45,830 nt of DNA, taken from NCBI RefSeq assembly GCF_010550605.1, contig NZ_JAAGNI010000107.1, forward strand, positions 1 through 45,830. Reading direction: 5' to 3'. The notes beneath the pieces are model-generated. The model was not told the origin of the DNA, made no database searches, and worked only from the letters and a program-made list of their open reading frames with translations. Positions 9,171 to 19,005 of the stretch are shown in pieces. Positions within the stretch are counted from its first letter, which is position 1. Every line of letters begins with the position of its first letter. The DNA comes from Streptomyces sp. SID9727 (GTDB lineage Bacteria; Actinomycetota; Actinomycetes; Streptomycetales; Streptomycetaceae). Made by a program: the position numbers and the translations under genes.

Positions 9171-10256
9171 ATGCGCAAGCCAATCAAGGCTGTTCTGGTC
9201 GGCACCGCCGCCGCGGCCCTGCTCGCCCCGGGCACCATCAACGCCTTCGCCCGCGACGACCACGGACGCGGGCACCAGGACACGCGGGCCACCACCCTCG
9301 GCGCCCTCGGTCTGCGGTCGGGTGTGCGCATCGGCACCGCCGTCGACATGGCGGCCCTGGCGGACGACGCGCCCTACCGCGCCAAGGCCGCGGGCGAGTT
9401 CAGCTCGGTCACCCCCGAGAACGTCATGAAGTGGGAGGTCGTCGAGCCGAACCGCGGCCAGTACGACTGGAAGGAGGCCGACAAGCTGGTCGACTTCGCC
9501 CGTGCCAACGGCCAGCTCGTGCGCGGCCACACCCTGCTCTGGCACAACCAGCTGCCCGCCTGGCTCACCACCGGCGACTTCACCGCCGACGAGCTGCGCG
9601 CCATCCTGCGCAAGCACATCACCGACGAGGCCCGCCACTTCAAGGGCCGCATCTGGCAGTGGGACGTCGTCAACGAGGCGTTCAACGAGGACGGCAGCCT
9701 GCGCGACAGCATCTGGCTCCAGAAGCTGGGCCCCGGCTACATCGCGGACGCCTTCCGCTGGGCCCACGAGGCCGACCCGAAGGCCAAGCTCTTCATCAAC
9801 GACTACAACATCGAGGGCGTCAACGCGAAGAGCACCGCCCTCTACGACCTGGTCGTCAAGCTGCGCAAGCAGCACGTACCGGTCCACGGCGTCGGCATCC
9901 AGGGCCACCTGTCCGTCCAGTACAACGCGCCCCACGACATCGCCGAGAACATGAAGCGGTTCGACGACCTCGGCCTGGAGACCGCGATCACCGAGGCCGA
10001 CGTCCGCATCCCGATGCCCTCCGACAGCACCAAGCAGGAGGCGCAGGCCGAGGGCTACGACGTGCTCCTGCGCGGCTGCCTGCTCACCCGCAAGTGCACC
10101 GACTTCACGGTGTGGGGCTTCACCGACAAGTACTCCTGGGTGCCCGGCACCTTCGAGGGCGAGGGCGCGGCCAACCTCTTCGACGAGGACTACAAGGCCA
10201 AGCCCGCCTACAGCGCCCTGCGCGACGACCTGCTGCTCGCCGGCGGCCGTAACTGA
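9171..10256 (+). CDS. secreted endo-1,4-beta-xylanase, GH10
   Basis: A 361-aa GH10 xylanase that cuts the xylan backbone outside the cell. A short basic, hydrophobic signal peptide (about residues 1-28) precedes a single GH10 barrel. The acid/base Glu is E169 in WDVVNEA and the nucleophile is E275 in ITEADVR; WHNQLP and HLSVQ line the subsites. The protein ends with the barrel, so it lacks the C-terminal CBM13 or CBM2 found in larger Streptomyces xylanases. The ATG at 9171 has GAAGGG upstream. The GH115 gene starts 20 bp after its stop, so the two are co-transcribed from the promoter with box 3. Confidence 0.95.
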   Translation: MRKPIKAVLVGTAAAALLAPGTINAFARDDHGRGHQDTRATTLGALGLRSGVRIGTAVDMAALADDAPYRAKAAGEFSSVTPENVMKWEVVEPNRGQYDWKEADKLVDFARANGQLVRGHTLLWHNQLPAWLTTGDFTADELRAILRKHITDEARHFKGRIWQWDVVNEAFNEDGSLRDSIWLQKLGPGYIADAFRWAHEADPKAKLFINDYNIEGVNAKSTALYDLVVKLRKQHVPVHGVGIQGHLSVQYNAPHDIAENMKRFDDLGLETAITEADVRIPMPSDSTKQEAQAEGYDVLLRGCLLTRKCTDFTVWGFTDKYSWVPGTFEGEGAANLFDEDYKAKPAYSALRDDLLLAGGRN

Positions 10257-10276
10257 GTACGGAGAAGGAGAGCAGG

Positions 10277-13200
10277 ATGGACAGCGACACTCCCGGCCCC
10301 GGCAGCTCCGCCAACGGCACGCCCCGCCGGGCCACCCGCAGATCGGTCCTCGGCCTCGGCCTGGGCCTCACCGCACTCACCGCCACACCCCTCGGCTCCC
10401 TCGTCGGACTGACCGGTGAGGCGTCCGCCACCGGCCACGGCCCCGCGCCCCGGCCCACCGACCCCGGCGCCTACATCTCGTTCACCGCGCGGCGCGGCAG
10501 CTTCCCGCTGGTCAGGCACGGACGGGCGGCACCGCTCCTGGTCAGCGACCGCGACTGGCCGGGCGTCGTCAGGGTCGCCGGCGACCTCCGCGACGACATC
10601 GAACGCGTCACCGGGGTCCGCCCCGCCCTGTCGCACGGGGCGGTGCCCAAGGCCCGCGAGATCACCGTCGTCGGCACCGTGGGCCGAAGCCCCCTGATCG
10701 ACCGGCTGGTCGCCGACGGCCGGCTCGACGTCTCCTCGATCCGGGGCAAGTGGGAGACGAGCCTCCAGACCGTCGTCGAGCACCCGCTGCCCGGTGTCGA
10801 GCGCGCCCTCGTCATCGCGGGCAGCGACCAGCGCGGGACGATCTTCGGCGCCTACGACGTCTCGCGCGGCATCGGCGTCTCGCCCTGGTACTGGTGGGAC
10901 GACGTCGTCCCCGTGCAGCGCGACGAGATCCACGTACTGCCCGGACGGCACACCCAGGGCACCCCGGCCGTGAAGTACCGCGGCTTCTTCATCAACGACG
11001 AGAACCCGGCGCTCGGCACCTGGGCACCCGCGTACTTCGGCCCCGGCAAGGCGCCCGGCTTCGAGGGCGGCTTCAACGCGGACTTCTACGCCCGTGTCTT
11101 CGAGGTCATGCTCCGGCTCAAGGCCAACTACCTGTGGCCGGCCGTCTGGGGCCGTGCCTTCGCCGAGGACGATCCGCTCAACCACGCCACCGCCAAGGCG
11201 TACGGCGTCGTCATGGGCACCTCGCACGAGGCACCCATGATGCGCGGCATCGAGGAGTGGAACCGGCACGCCGTCGCCGCCGTGCGCGACAGCGAGGGCA
11301 CCATCACCACCCCCGGCCACGACCCCTACGGCGGCACCGGCGAGTGGTCCTTCCGGCGCAACGCCGACGCGCTCAAGGCGTACTGGGCGGACGGCATCCG
11401 CCGGATGAAGGACGAGGACTTCGAGGGCGTCGTCACGCTCGGCATGCGCGGCAACGGCGACGTCAGCCTCCCGGACGGCGACGGCATCGAGCTGATGAGC
11501 GAGATCATCGCCACCCAACGGCAGATCCTCGCCGAGGTCTCCGGCAAGGACGTCACCACCATCCCGCAGGTCTGGACCCTCTACAAGGAGGTCCAGCGCT
11601 ACTGGGACCGGGGCCTGCGCGTTCCCGACGACGTCACCGTGGTGCTCACCGACGACAACTGGGCCAATGTCCGCAAGCTCCCCGACCCCGCCGAGGGCCC
11701 GAGGCGGGGCGGCTACGGGCTGTACTACCACTTCGACTACGTGGGCGTCGGGCGCAACTACAAGTGGGTCGACACCGCGTCCCTCCCCAACATGTGGGAC
11801 CAGCTCCACCAGTGCCACGCGTACGGCAACCACGGCCTCTGGGTCACCAACGTCGGGGACCTCAAGGGCAACGAGCTGCCCACGCAGTTCTTCCTGGAGT
11901 ACGCCTGGAACCCGGAGCGCTGGACCCTGGACCGGCTGCCGGAGTGGGAGGAGACGTACGCCCGGCAGAACTTCGGCGAGAAGCAGGCCGCCGAGATCGC
12001 CTCCGTCCTGCGTGAGTACGCCCGGCTCCAGGCCCGCCGCAAGCCCGAACTGCTCAACCGGCGCATCACCCTCGACCCGGCCAAGGACCCCGCGACCGAC
12101 AGCTCGGCCGTGGTCTACGACGACCGGGCGACCCCCTTCAGCCTCGTCCACTACCGCGAGCTGGAACGCGTCACGGACGAGTGGCGCCGGCTCGGCGAGC
12201 GCGCCGGGCGGATCGGGCGCAGGCTGCCCGCCTCCGCGCAGGACGCCTGGTACGAACTGGTCGGCTACGAGGTCGCGGCCACCGCCAACCTGTACGCGCT
12301 GCGCGAGGCGGAGTTCACCAACATCCACTACGCGGCCCAGGGCCGGGCCCTCACCAACGAGCTGGCGGCCACCGCGGAGGCGCGGCTCGCCGACGACCTC
12401 GCCCTGGCCGACCGCTTCAACAAGAAGGTCGCGGGCGGCAAGTGGCAGGGCTTCCAGACCCAGCCGCACATCGACTACGGCGACGTCGAACGCTATGGGC
12501 CCAACGCGCCCTGGCAGCAGCCCGAGATCGACAACGTCGCCATCAAGGACGTGCTCTTCCCGGCCGTCAAGCGCATCGACCTGCCGGCGGCGGCCGCGAT
12601 GGGTGTCGCCGTCGACGGTTCCACGGCGTGGTGGCCGCACGAGACCGCGCCCGCCGTGCTGCCGGTGTTCAGCCCCTATCAGACCCGGCCCGCGCAGTAC
12701 ATCGAGGTGTTCAACCGGGGCCGCGCCCCGTTCGACTACCGGGTGCGGACCGGAGCGTCCTGGCTGACCGCCGACCGGGTGCGCGGACGCGTCACCACGC
12801 AGGACCGGATCACCCTGCGCGTCGACTGGGACCGCGCGCCCAAGGGCGTCACCCGCGTCCCGGTCACCGTCACCGGGCCGGACGGGGCCGAGGTGACGGT
12901 GACGGCGGTGGCGGACCGCCCGACGCTCTCCCGGTCCCGGCTCGGCGGCTTCGTGGAGGCCGGGGGACACGTGTCCATCGAGGCCGACCACTACCACCGG
13001 GCGGTCGGCGGCGGGGGCGTCAGCTGGCAGCGCATCCCGGACATCGGTCGCACCGGGGCCGGCATGGAGCCCTTCCCGGTCACTGCCGCCCGCCGGACGC
13101 CCGGCGGCCGGAGCCCGCGCCTGGAGTACCGGGTCAGCCTCTTCACCACCGGGCCGGTCACCGTGTACGCGTACCTCTCGCCCCGTAACAACGCGCTGCC

Positions 13201-13489
13201 GACCGACGGGCTGACGTACGCGGTCTCCTTCGACGACGCCGCCCCGCAGCGGGTGAACGTCACGAAGGCGACGGGGGCCGACGACGGGACCATGAACGCC
13301 CAGTGGGCCCGGCACACCTCTGACAACGTCAACATCACCGGCACGGTCCACCGCATCGCCGGCCCCGGGACGCATGTGCTGAAATTCTGGATGGTCGACC
13401 CGACGGTGGTCCTCCAGAACCTGGTGATCGACACCGGCGGCCTCGAACCGAGCTACCTGGGCCCGCCGGAAAGCCTCCGGCTGGACTGA
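10277..13489 (+). CDS. GH115 xylan alpha-1,2-glucuronidase, Tat-exported
   Basis: A 1070-aa glycoside hydrolase family 115 enzyme, which removes (4-O-methyl)glucuronic acid side chains from xylan. A twin-arginine signal (RRSVLGLGLGL, Arg21-Arg22) indicates folded export. The family core is recognisable from YWWDDVVPV through KYRGFFINDENPAL, LKANYLWPAVWGRAF and GTSHEAPMM to YYHFDYVG. The C-terminal third carries the GH115 C-terminal beta domain. Pairing with a GH10 xylanase fits joint debranching and backbone cleavage of glucuronoxylan. A GGAGAGCAGG ribosome-binding site precedes the ATG. No terminator follows, and the next small gene starts 39 bp on. Confidence 0.92.
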   Translation: MDSDTPGPGSSANGTPRRATRRSVLGLGLGLTALTATPLGSLVGLTGEASATGHGPAPRPTDPGAYISFTARRGSFPLVRHGRAAPLLVSDRDWPGVVRVAGDLRDDIERVTGVRPALSHGAVPKAREITVVGTVGRSPLIDRLVADGRLDVSSIRGKWETSLQTVVEHPLPGVERALVIAGSDQRGTIFGAYDVSRGIGVSPWYWWDDVVPVQRDEIHVLPGRHTQGTPAVKYRGFFINDENPALGTWAPAYFGPGKAPGFEGGFNADFYARVFEVMLRLKANYLWPAVWGRAFAEDDPLNHATAKAYGVVMGTSHEAPMMRGIEEWNRHAVAAVRDSEGTITTPGHDPYGGTGEWSFRRNADALKAYWADGIRRMKDEDFEGVVTLGMRGNGDVSLPDGDGIELMSEIIATQRQILAEVSGKDVTTIPQVWTLYKEVQRYWDRGLRVPDDVTVVLTDDNWANVRKLPDPAEGPRRGGYGLYYHFDYVGVGRNYKWVDTASLPNMWDQLHQCHAYGNHGLWVTNVGDLKGNELPTQFFLEYAWNPERWTLDRLPEWEETYARQNFGEKQAAEIASVLREYARLQARRKPELLNRRITLDPAKDPATDSSAVVYDDRATPFSLVHYRELERVTDEWRRLGERAGRIGRRLPASAQDAWYELVGYEVAATANLYALREAEFTNIHYAAQGRALTNELAATAEARLADDLALADRFNKKVAGGKWQGFQTQPHIDYGDVERYGPNAPWQQPEIDNVAIKDVLFPAVKRIDLPAAAAMGVAVDGSTAWWPHETAPAVLPVFSPYQTRPAQYIEVFNRGRAPFDYRVRTGASWLTADRVRGRVTTQDRITLRVDWDRAPKGVTRVPVTVTGPDGAEVTVTAVADRPTLSRSRLGGFVEAGGHVSIEADHYHRAVGGGGVSWQRIPDIGRTGAGMEPFPVTAARRTPGGRSPRLEYRVSLFTTGPVTVYAYLSPRNNALPTDGLTYAVSFDDAAPQRVNVTKATGADDGTMNAQWARHTSDNVNITGTVHRIAGPGTHVLKFWMVDPTVVLQNLVIDTGGLEPSYLGPPESLRLD

Positions 13490-13528
13490 GCCCGGGGGGC
13501 ACGGAACGTACACGGGAAGGTGCGCACG

Positions 13529-13909
13529 ATGACGGACGAGCACAGGGGCGGCGGAATCCTGGAGGTCGCCCCCGCCGGGGCGGAGGTCGGGATCACGGTC
13601 GCCACCCCGTCCGGCGAGCGCACCTTCCTGTGCACCCCGGCCCGGGCCCGGGAACTGGCCGCCGCTCTCGGTCTCGCGGCGGACGAGGCCGAGAGCGGGC
13701 CGGCCGAGCCCGTCACCGTCCGGGCGGACGAACTGCACCGGGGCGATGTGCGTGACGGCGACCGCGCCATGACCGTGGAGGCCGTCCGCGTCGAAGCCGG
13801 CACCGCCCACGTCACCTGGGCGTCCGGCGCCGGACGCAGCTGGAACCAGATGTACGACGCCGACGCCGCCATCCCGCTCCGGCGCCGGGGCCGGCTGCCG
13901 GGCGCCTGA
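13529..13909 (+). CDS. small conserved actinobacterial protein, unknown function
   Basis: 126 aa, not recognised as a named family. It has no signal peptide or membrane segment, is rich in beta-forming sequence, and ends in an Arg-rich tail (RRRGRLPGA). The segment RADELHRGDVRDGDRAMTVEAVRV reads like a small beta-barrel with a repeated GD turn. The ATG at 13529 was chosen because GGAAGG lies eight bases upstream; the GTG at 13520 overlaps that ribosome-binding site. It follows the GH115 gene closely, but nothing in it suggests a role in sugar metabolism. Confidence 0.68.
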   Translation: MTDEHRGGGILEVAPAGAEVGITVATPSGERTFLCTPARARELAAALGLAADEAESGPAEPVTVRADELHRGDVRDGDRAMTVEAVRVEAGTAHVTWASGAGRSWNQMYDADAAIPLRRRGRLPGA

Positions 13910-13983
13910 GCGAGGGCCGCCCGTTCGCGCGCGGCCCGGCGGCGGGCGCACCCTGGAAGGGAGATCTTCCGGAGGTGGACCCC

Positions 13984-14262
13984 ATGACCCGAACCGCTGT
14001 CGGATGGCACATCGAGCTCGCATTCGAGGAGGACACCCACCGCACCCGCGCGGCCGCCCTGGTGCGGCTCTCCGACGGACAGGAGGTGCGCGCCCACGGC
14101 TACGCCAGCCGCCACCCCTCCGACGCCGAGCAGCCCCGGGTGGGGGAGGAGATCGCCGGGGCCAGGGCGCTCAACGAACTGGCGATGAAGCTGCTGACCA
14201 AGGCGCATGACGAGATAGACGACGCGGCCGGCCGCAGCTCGTACCCGCTGAAACCCCGCTGA
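13984..14262 (+). CDS. DUF1876 domain protein
   Basis: A 92-aa protein covering one DUF1876 domain almost end to end. The typical run is WHIELAFEEDTHRTRAAALVRL, then a HGYASRHPSD motif, then EEIAGARALNELAMKLL. DUF1876 is a small alpha/beta domain of unknown function found across actinobacteria, often as several paralogues per genome. The ATG at 13984 has GGAGG eight bases upstream; a GTG at 13975 overlaps that site. It sits 74 bp after the preceding small gene on the same strand. Confidence 0.85.
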   Translation: MTRTAVGWHIELAFEEDTHRTRAAALVRLSDGQEVRAHGYASRHPSDAEQPRVGEEIAGARALNELAMKLLTKAHDEIDDAAGRSSYPLKPR

Positions 14263-14292
14263 CCCCGCCCCGGCGAGGCCGCGGGCCACTTG

Positions 14293-14308
14293 TACGAGAG
14301 GGGTCGTA
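14293..14308. promoter_or_regulatory. TACGA-N6-TCGTA inverted repeat, OYE promoter operator
   Basis: A perfect 5-bp inverted repeat with a 6-bp spacer. It lies directly upstream of a TTGACG -35-like hexamer at 14311-14316. The identical arms and spacing recur at 33884-33899 at the start of the arsR gene, so the ArsR protein is the obvious candidate to bind here. Confidence 0.6.
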
Positions 14309-14310
14309 AT

Positions 14311-14341
14311 TTGACGGGCGTCGTACTACGGGATGTATCGT
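14311..14341 (+). promoter_or_regulatory. putative promoter of OYE gene
   Basis: TTGACG at 14311-14316 is followed after 17-19 bp by an AT-richer TGTATCGT segment (14334-14341) that could serve as -10. A second TCGTAC half-site occurs at each end of this spacer region. The assignment is by eye. Confidence 0.4.
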
Positions 14342-14380
14342 ACTAGCGATCCTTCCGTACCCGGCGAAACGGAGTCCGTC

Positions 14381-15478
14381 GTGAGTGCCCTCTTCGAGCC
14401 CTGCACCCTCAGGTCGCTTGTCGTGCCCAATCGGGTGTGGATGGCGCCGATGTGCCAGTACAGCGCCGCGGTGGAGGGGCCCGAGACGGGTGTGCCCAAC
14501 GACTGGCACTTCGCCCACCTCGCGGCCCGTGCCACCGGCGGCACCGGCCTGATCCTCACCGAGGCCACGGCCGTGAGCCCGGAGGGCCGCATCAGCCCGG
14601 CCGACCTCGGCATCTGGAACGACACCCAGGTCGAGGCGTTCCGCCGGATCACCGAGTTCGTCAAGGCGCAGGGCTCGGTCGTGGGCATCCAGCTCGCCCA
14701 CGCCGGGCGCAAGGCGTCGACCGCCGCCCCCTGGACCGGCGGCGGCCCCGTCGGCCCCGAGGCGCACGGCTGGACCCCGGTCGGCCCCAGCCCGCTGCCG
14801 TTCGACGAGGGCTACCCGGTCCCGCACGAGCTGACCACCGACGAGATCGCGGGCGTCGTGGACGACTTCCGCCAGGCCGCCCGCCGCGCCCTCGACGCGG
14901 GCTTCCAGGTCGCCGAGGTGCACGGTGCGCACGGCTACCTCATCGGCCAGTTCCTCTCCCCGCACAGCAATCACCGCACCGACGAGTACGGCGGGAGCTT
15001 CGAGAACCGCGTGCGCCTCGCCCTCCAGGTGGTCGACGCCGTACGCGAGGTGTGGCCCGAGGAACTGCCGGTCTTCTTCCGCGTCTCCGCGACGGACTGG
15101 CTCACCGAGAACCCCGAGGACGAGCGCGAGGGCTGGACGGCCGACGAGACCGTTCGCCTCGCGGCGCTCCTGCGGGACCACGGGGTGGACCTGCTCGACG
15201 TCTCCACCGGCGGCAACGCGCCCCGCGCCCGTATCGCCACCGGTCCGGGCTACCAGGTGCCCTTCGCCGAGCGCGTGAAGCGGGAGACCTCGCTGCCGGT
15301 GGCGGCCGTCGGCCTCATCACGGACCCGCAGCAGGCCGAGAAGATCCTCACCGAGGGCCGCGCGGACGCCGTCCTCCTCGGCCGCGAGCTGCTGCGCAGC
15401 CCTTCCTGGGCCCGGGACGCGGCCGGCGCGCTGAACGGCACGGTGCACGCCCCCGCCCCGTACGGCTACGCCATCTGA
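14381..15478 (+). CDS. NADH:flavin oxidoreductase / Old Yellow Enzyme family (YqjM type)
   Basis: A 365-aa FMN-dependent ene-reductase that would reduce activated C=C bonds of electrophiles such as quinones, enals or nitro compounds. It shows the YqjM-class features: Cys25 in MCQYSA, which tunes FMN; QLAHAGRKAS; the substrate-binding pair His181/His184 with Tyr186 in HGAHGYL; and SPHSNHRTDEYGGSFENR. The GTG at 14381 was chosen (CGGAG upstream); the longer frame from 14333 overlaps the promoter. The gene is monocistronic, with its own promoter and a strong terminator. An ArsR-type operator in front of it matches one at a distant arsR gene, implying regulation by an electrophile or metal(loid) signal; that is inference. 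Confidence 0.92.
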   Translation: MSALFEPCTLRSLVVPNRVWMAPMCQYSAAVEGPETGVPNDWHFAHLAARATGGTGLILTEATAVSPEGRISPADLGIWNDTQVEAFRRITEFVKAQGSVVGIQLAHAGRKASTAAPWTGGGPVGPEAHGWTPVGPSPLPFDEGYPVPHELTTDEIAGVVDDFRQAARRALDAGFQVAEVHGAHGYLIGQFLSPHSNHRTDEYGGSFENRVRLALQVVDAVREVWPEELPVFFRVSATDWLTENPEDEREGWTADETVRLAALLRDHGVDLLDVSTGGNAPRARIATGPGYQVPFAERVKRETSLPVAAVGLITDPQQAEKILTEGRADAVLLGRELLRSPSWARDAAGALNGTVHAPAPYGYAI

Positions 15479-15510
15479 CCCGTCCTCAGGGTCCGCCCTT
15501 TCGTACCCGG

Positions 15511-15547
15511 CCGCCCCCTTCGCACCCAAGGTGTGCGAAGGGGGCGG
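15511..15547. terminator. strong terminator hairpin after OYE gene
   Basis: A perfect 15-bp stem (15511-15525 with 15533-15547) and a 7-nt loop, starting 33 bp after the stop codon. Confidence 0.85.
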
Positions 15548-15709
15548 TCTGCGTGCTCCCTCGCGGGGCGCGCGCCGACCGTTCTTTCTATCGTTGAAAA
15601 ATCCTCGCGCACGACTGTTGTTTTGCGTTTGATGCTGTGGCTCAATGTTCGATTGTGTGCTGTGCCTCACAGGTTCGAGGCACTTCAGCTCTCTCGACAG
15701 GACGACGCC

Positions 15710-18700
15710 TTGAGACCACAAACGCCCCGCCCCCGCGCTCTGTTCAGGACGGCGGCCTGCGCCGCCGCGCTGCTCATCCCCCTCGGTGCCACGCTCGTCC
15801 CGGCCGCCGCGGCCGCCCCGGCGAGCGCCGCCTCGACCACCTTCAAGGCCGGTGACCCGGCCACCACCGTCCACGGGCTGAAGGGCGAGTACTTCAGCAT
15901 GTCCGCGCCCGGCGCGCGGGACTTCGCCAAGCTCGGCGGGGTCGCCCTCGAACCGAACATCAACTTCCCCGGCCTCACGGGAACGTTCGAGTCGACCACC
16001 GGGCAGACCGAGAACACCACCGCCCGCTGGACCGGTTTCCTCACCGCTCCCGAGGACGGCGACTACACCTTCTCCGCCAGCGGCGACAACGGCTTCCGGC
16101 TCTTCATCGACGGCAAGGCCGTCATCGACCACTGGCAGCCCGACTGGGACAACGAGCAGACCAGCGAGCCGATCACGCTCAAGGCCGGCGAGGCGCACGA
16201 GTTCAAGCTGGAGATGTTCCAGGACACCGGCGGCGCGAACATGTTCCTGCGCTGGTCCAGCCCGAAGCTGGCCAGGCAGTTCGTCCCGGAGTCCGCCTTC
16301 ACCCCGCCCGCCGACTTCGAGGTCTACCCGGTCGGGCTGAGCGTCGCGGACAACGGCACCGAGCTGCACGCCGTCTTCGACGACAAGGTCAGCGACTACG
16401 CGGACCTGAAGAACCACCTCACCATCGAGGCCGACACCACCCCGATGCCGGTCAAGTCCGTCACCCGGACCCGCGGCGGCAAGGAACTCGTCGTCAAGCT
16501 GGACGCGGCCGTCCTCAAGGACCAGCGCGTCAAGATCGCGTACGACGGCAAGGCCGGCCTGAAGGCGGGCGGCGAGACCGTCCCCGAGATCAACCGCACG
16601 GCCACCAACAACTCCACGCACCGCCTCACCACCAAGTGGGGCGACAAGGTCGACCGCGACCACCCGCTGCCCGAGTACCCCCGGCCGCAGCAGGTGCGCG
16701 ACCAGTGGAAGAACCTCAACGGCCAGTGGGAGTTCGCCGGCGCCAAGGCCGGCGAGAAGCCCGTCTTCGGCAAGAAGCTCGGTGAGCGCATCACCGTGCC
16801 GTACCCGGTCGAGTCGCAGCTCTCCGGTCTGGAGCGCCACGAAGACCACATGTTCTACCGCAAGCTCGTCACCGTCCCTAAGAACTGGGCCGTCAAGGGC
16901 GACAAGCACGGCAAGAGCAACCGGCTGAAGCTCAACTTCGGTGCCGTCGACTACCAGGCCACCGTCTGGGTCAACGGCAAGAAGGTCGCCGAGCACACCG
17001 GCGGTTACACCGCCTTCACCACCGACATCACCGACGCGATCAAGGGCAGCGGCCCCCAGGAGATCGTCGTCGGGGTCACCGACACCACCGGCCCCGACCA
17101 GCCCACCGGCAAGCAGTCGGCCAACCCGGGCGGCATCTTCTACACCGCCTCCTCCGGCATCTGGCAGACCGTCTGGATGGAGCCCGTCGCCCCGGCGGCC
17201 GTCGACTCCCTGACGACCACCCCGGACATCGACAAGGGCAACCTCGCCCTGACGGTCAACTCCGAGAGCGCCTCGAAGTCCGCCACGGTCACCGCCGTCG
17301 CCCGTGACAAGAAGGGCAAGGTCGTCGGCAGGATCAGCGGCCCGGCCAACCGCGAGCTGAGCCTCCCGGTCGCCAAGCAGCACCTGTGGACCCCGGACGA
17401 CCCGTACCTGTACGACCTGGAGGTCACCCTCAAGGACGGCAGCTCCAAGGACTCCGTCGACAGCTACTTCGGCATGCGCTCCGTCGGCATCGCCAAGGTC
17501 GGCGGCTACCAGAAGATCGTCCTCAACGGGAAGCCGTTCTTCTCGCTCGCCCAGCTCGACCAGGGCTTCTACCCGGACGGTCTGAACACCGCGCCCAGTG
17601 ACGACGCGCTGGTCTTCGACCTGAAGGCGCAGAAGGACCTCGGCTTCAACTCCGTGCGCAAGCACATCAAGGTCGAGCCCGCCCGCTGGTACTACCACGC
17701 CGACCAGCTCGGTCTGTTCGTGTGGCAGGACTTCGTCTCCGGCAACCTCACCAACGAGAAGGGCCACCAGGCCTTCCTCGACCAGGGCGCCGAGATGATG
17801 AAGCAGCTGCACAACTACCCCTCGATCGGTTCCTGGATCGTCTTCAACGAAGGCTGGGGCGAATGGGACCGCACCGAGACCGGGAAGATCACCGAGAAGG
17901 TCCAGGCCGCCGACCCCTCCCGCATCGTCAACGCCCACAGCGGTGTCAACTGCTGCAACTCGAAGGGTGACTCGGGCAAGGGCGACATCATCGACCACCA
18001 CGACTACAACAACACCGACCCGGCCTTCCCGGACGCGAACCGCGCCGCGATGGACGGCGAGCACGGCGGCTTCACGCTGCGGATGCCCGGTCACATGTGG
18101 CCCGGCGCCCCGACCGTGATCTACAGCGGTGTCGCCGACAAGGCCGCACTGACCGCCAAGTACGTCGAGAACACCCGCACGTACTACCTGGAAGCGGCCG
18201 GCGCCGAACTCTCCGGCTCCATCTACACCCAGGTGACCGACCTGGAGAACGAGCTCAACGGCCTCTGGACGTACGACCGCCGCGAGATCAAGGTCGACGC
18301 CGCCCAGGTCCGCGAGATCAACCGCGAGGTCATCGCCGCCGGCGCCGCGGCCGGCACCCGCACCCCGGTCAAGGGCGGCGGCTCCTGGTCGCTGGACGAG
18401 AACAAGGGCACCAAGGCCGCCGACAGCGGCCCGAACCACAAGGACCTGACCCTCTCCGAGGGCACGTCCTGGACCCCCGGCGTGCACGGCTCGGCGCTGA
18501 AGTTCAACGGTGAGGGCCAGTACGCGGAGACCGACGGCCCGGTCGTCGACACCACCGGCGACTACACCGTCTCGGCCTGGGCCTCCCTGGACGCCCTCCC
18601 GGGCAACTACGCCACCGTCGTCAGCCAGGACGGCCGGCGCCAGGAGAACCCGTTCTACCTCCAGTACGGTCAGGGCGCGTTCGCCTTCTCCACCCCCGGC

Positions 18701-18985
18701 GCCCACCGGGCCCGGGCGGAGATGACCCCGGAGCTCGGCCACTGGTACCACCTGGTCGGCGTCCGCAGCGGTGACCAGATCAAGCTGTACGTGGACGGCA
18801 AGCTCGCCTCCACCACCGCGGCCGGATCGGCCGACGTCAGCAGCGGCGCCCTGTCCGTGGGGCGCGCCAAGTGGTCGGGCAACAACACCGACTTCTGGAA
18901 CGGCTCCGTGGACCAGGTCCAGGTGTACGACAAGGCGCTCACCGACCAGGAGGTGACCGCGCTCTACGACGGCGGGAAGGCGTAA
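15710..18985 (+). CDS. secreted GH2 glycosidase with PA14 and LamG modules
   Basis: A 1091-aa modular extracellular enzyme. In order: a signal peptide (about 1-40, ending in PASA), a PA14 domain (about 54-165: GLKGEYFS, ARWTGFLTAPEDGDYTF, DNGFRLFIDG), an Ig-like segment (about 205-300), a GH2 sugar-binding domain from about 317, an Ig-like domain, a TIM barrel and a C-terminal LamG/concanavalin-like domain (about 890-1091). Catalytic pair: acid/base Glu714 in FNEGWG and nucleophile Glu784 in MDGEHGG. The substrate is not evident; beta-galactoside or beta-glucuronide chemistry is typical of GH2. The start is a TTG at 15710 with AGGACG upstream, which places the signal peptide at the N-terminus; the open frame extends to 15533. 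It is a paralogue of the GH2 gene at 21101-23446. Confidence 0.85.
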   Translation: MRPQTPRPRALFRTAACAAALLIPLGATLVPAAAAAPASAASTTFKAGDPATTVHGLKGEYFSMSAPGARDFAKLGGVALEPNINFPGLTGTFESTTGQTENTTARWTGFLTAPEDGDYTFSASGDNGFRLFIDGKAVIDHWQPDWDNEQTSEPITLKAGEAHEFKLEMFQDTGGANMFLRWSSPKLARQFVPESAFTPPADFEVYPVGLSVADNGTELHAVFDDKVSDYADLKNHLTIEADTTPMPVKSVTRTRGGKELVVKLDAAVLKDQRVKIAYDGKAGLKAGGETVPEINRTATNNSTHRLTTKWGDKVDRDHPLPEYPRPQQVRDQWKNLNGQWEFAGAKAGEKPVFGKKLGERITVPYPVESQLSGLERHEDHMFYRKLVTVPKNWAVKGDKHGKSNRLKLNFGAVDYQATVWVNGKKVAEHTGGYTAFTTDITDAIKGSGPQEIVVGVTDTTGPDQPTGKQSANPGGIFYTASSGIWQTVWMEPVAPAAVDSLTTTPDIDKGNLALTVNSESASKSATVTAVARDKKGKVVGRISGPANRELSLPVAKQHLWTPDDPYLYDLEVTLKDGSSKDSVDSYFGMRSVGIAKVGGYQKIVLNGKPFFSLAQLDQGFYPDGLNTAPSDDALVFDLKAQKDLGFNSVRKHIKVEPARWYYHADQLGLFVWQDFVSGNLTNEKGHQAFLDQGAEMMKQLHNYPSIGSWIVFNEGWGEWDRTETGKITEKVQAADPSRIVNAHSGVNCCNSKGDSGKGDIIDHHDYNNTDPAFPDANRAAMDGEHGGFTLRMPGHMWPGAPTVIYSGVADKAALTAKYVENTRTYYLEAAGAELSGSIYTQVTDLENELNGLWTYDRREIKVDAAQVREINREVIAAGAAAGTRTPVKGGGSWSLDENKGTKAADSGPNHKDLTLSEGTSWTPGVHGSALKFNGEGQYAETDGPVVDTTGDYTVSAWASLDALPGNYATVVSQDGRRQENPFYLQYGQGAFAFSTPGAHRARAEMTPELGHWYHLVGVRSGDQIKLYVDGKLASTTAAGSADVSSGALSVGRAKWSGNNTDFWNGSVDQVQVYDKALTDQEVTALYDGGKA

Positions 18986-19005
18986 GCCCCCCCGCTCCCA
19001 GAACC

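Noticed and set aside
10208..14023. A 1271-codon minus-strand open frame opposite the GH115 gene
   Set aside because: Shadow of the plus-strand GH115 codon pattern; its translation is low-complexity and matches no domain.
15590..15606. TTTCTATCGTTGAAA as a fourth LacI site before the PA14-GH2 gene
   Set aside because: Only one half fits an AACGTT-type arm and the spacing is off by one base; too weak to list.
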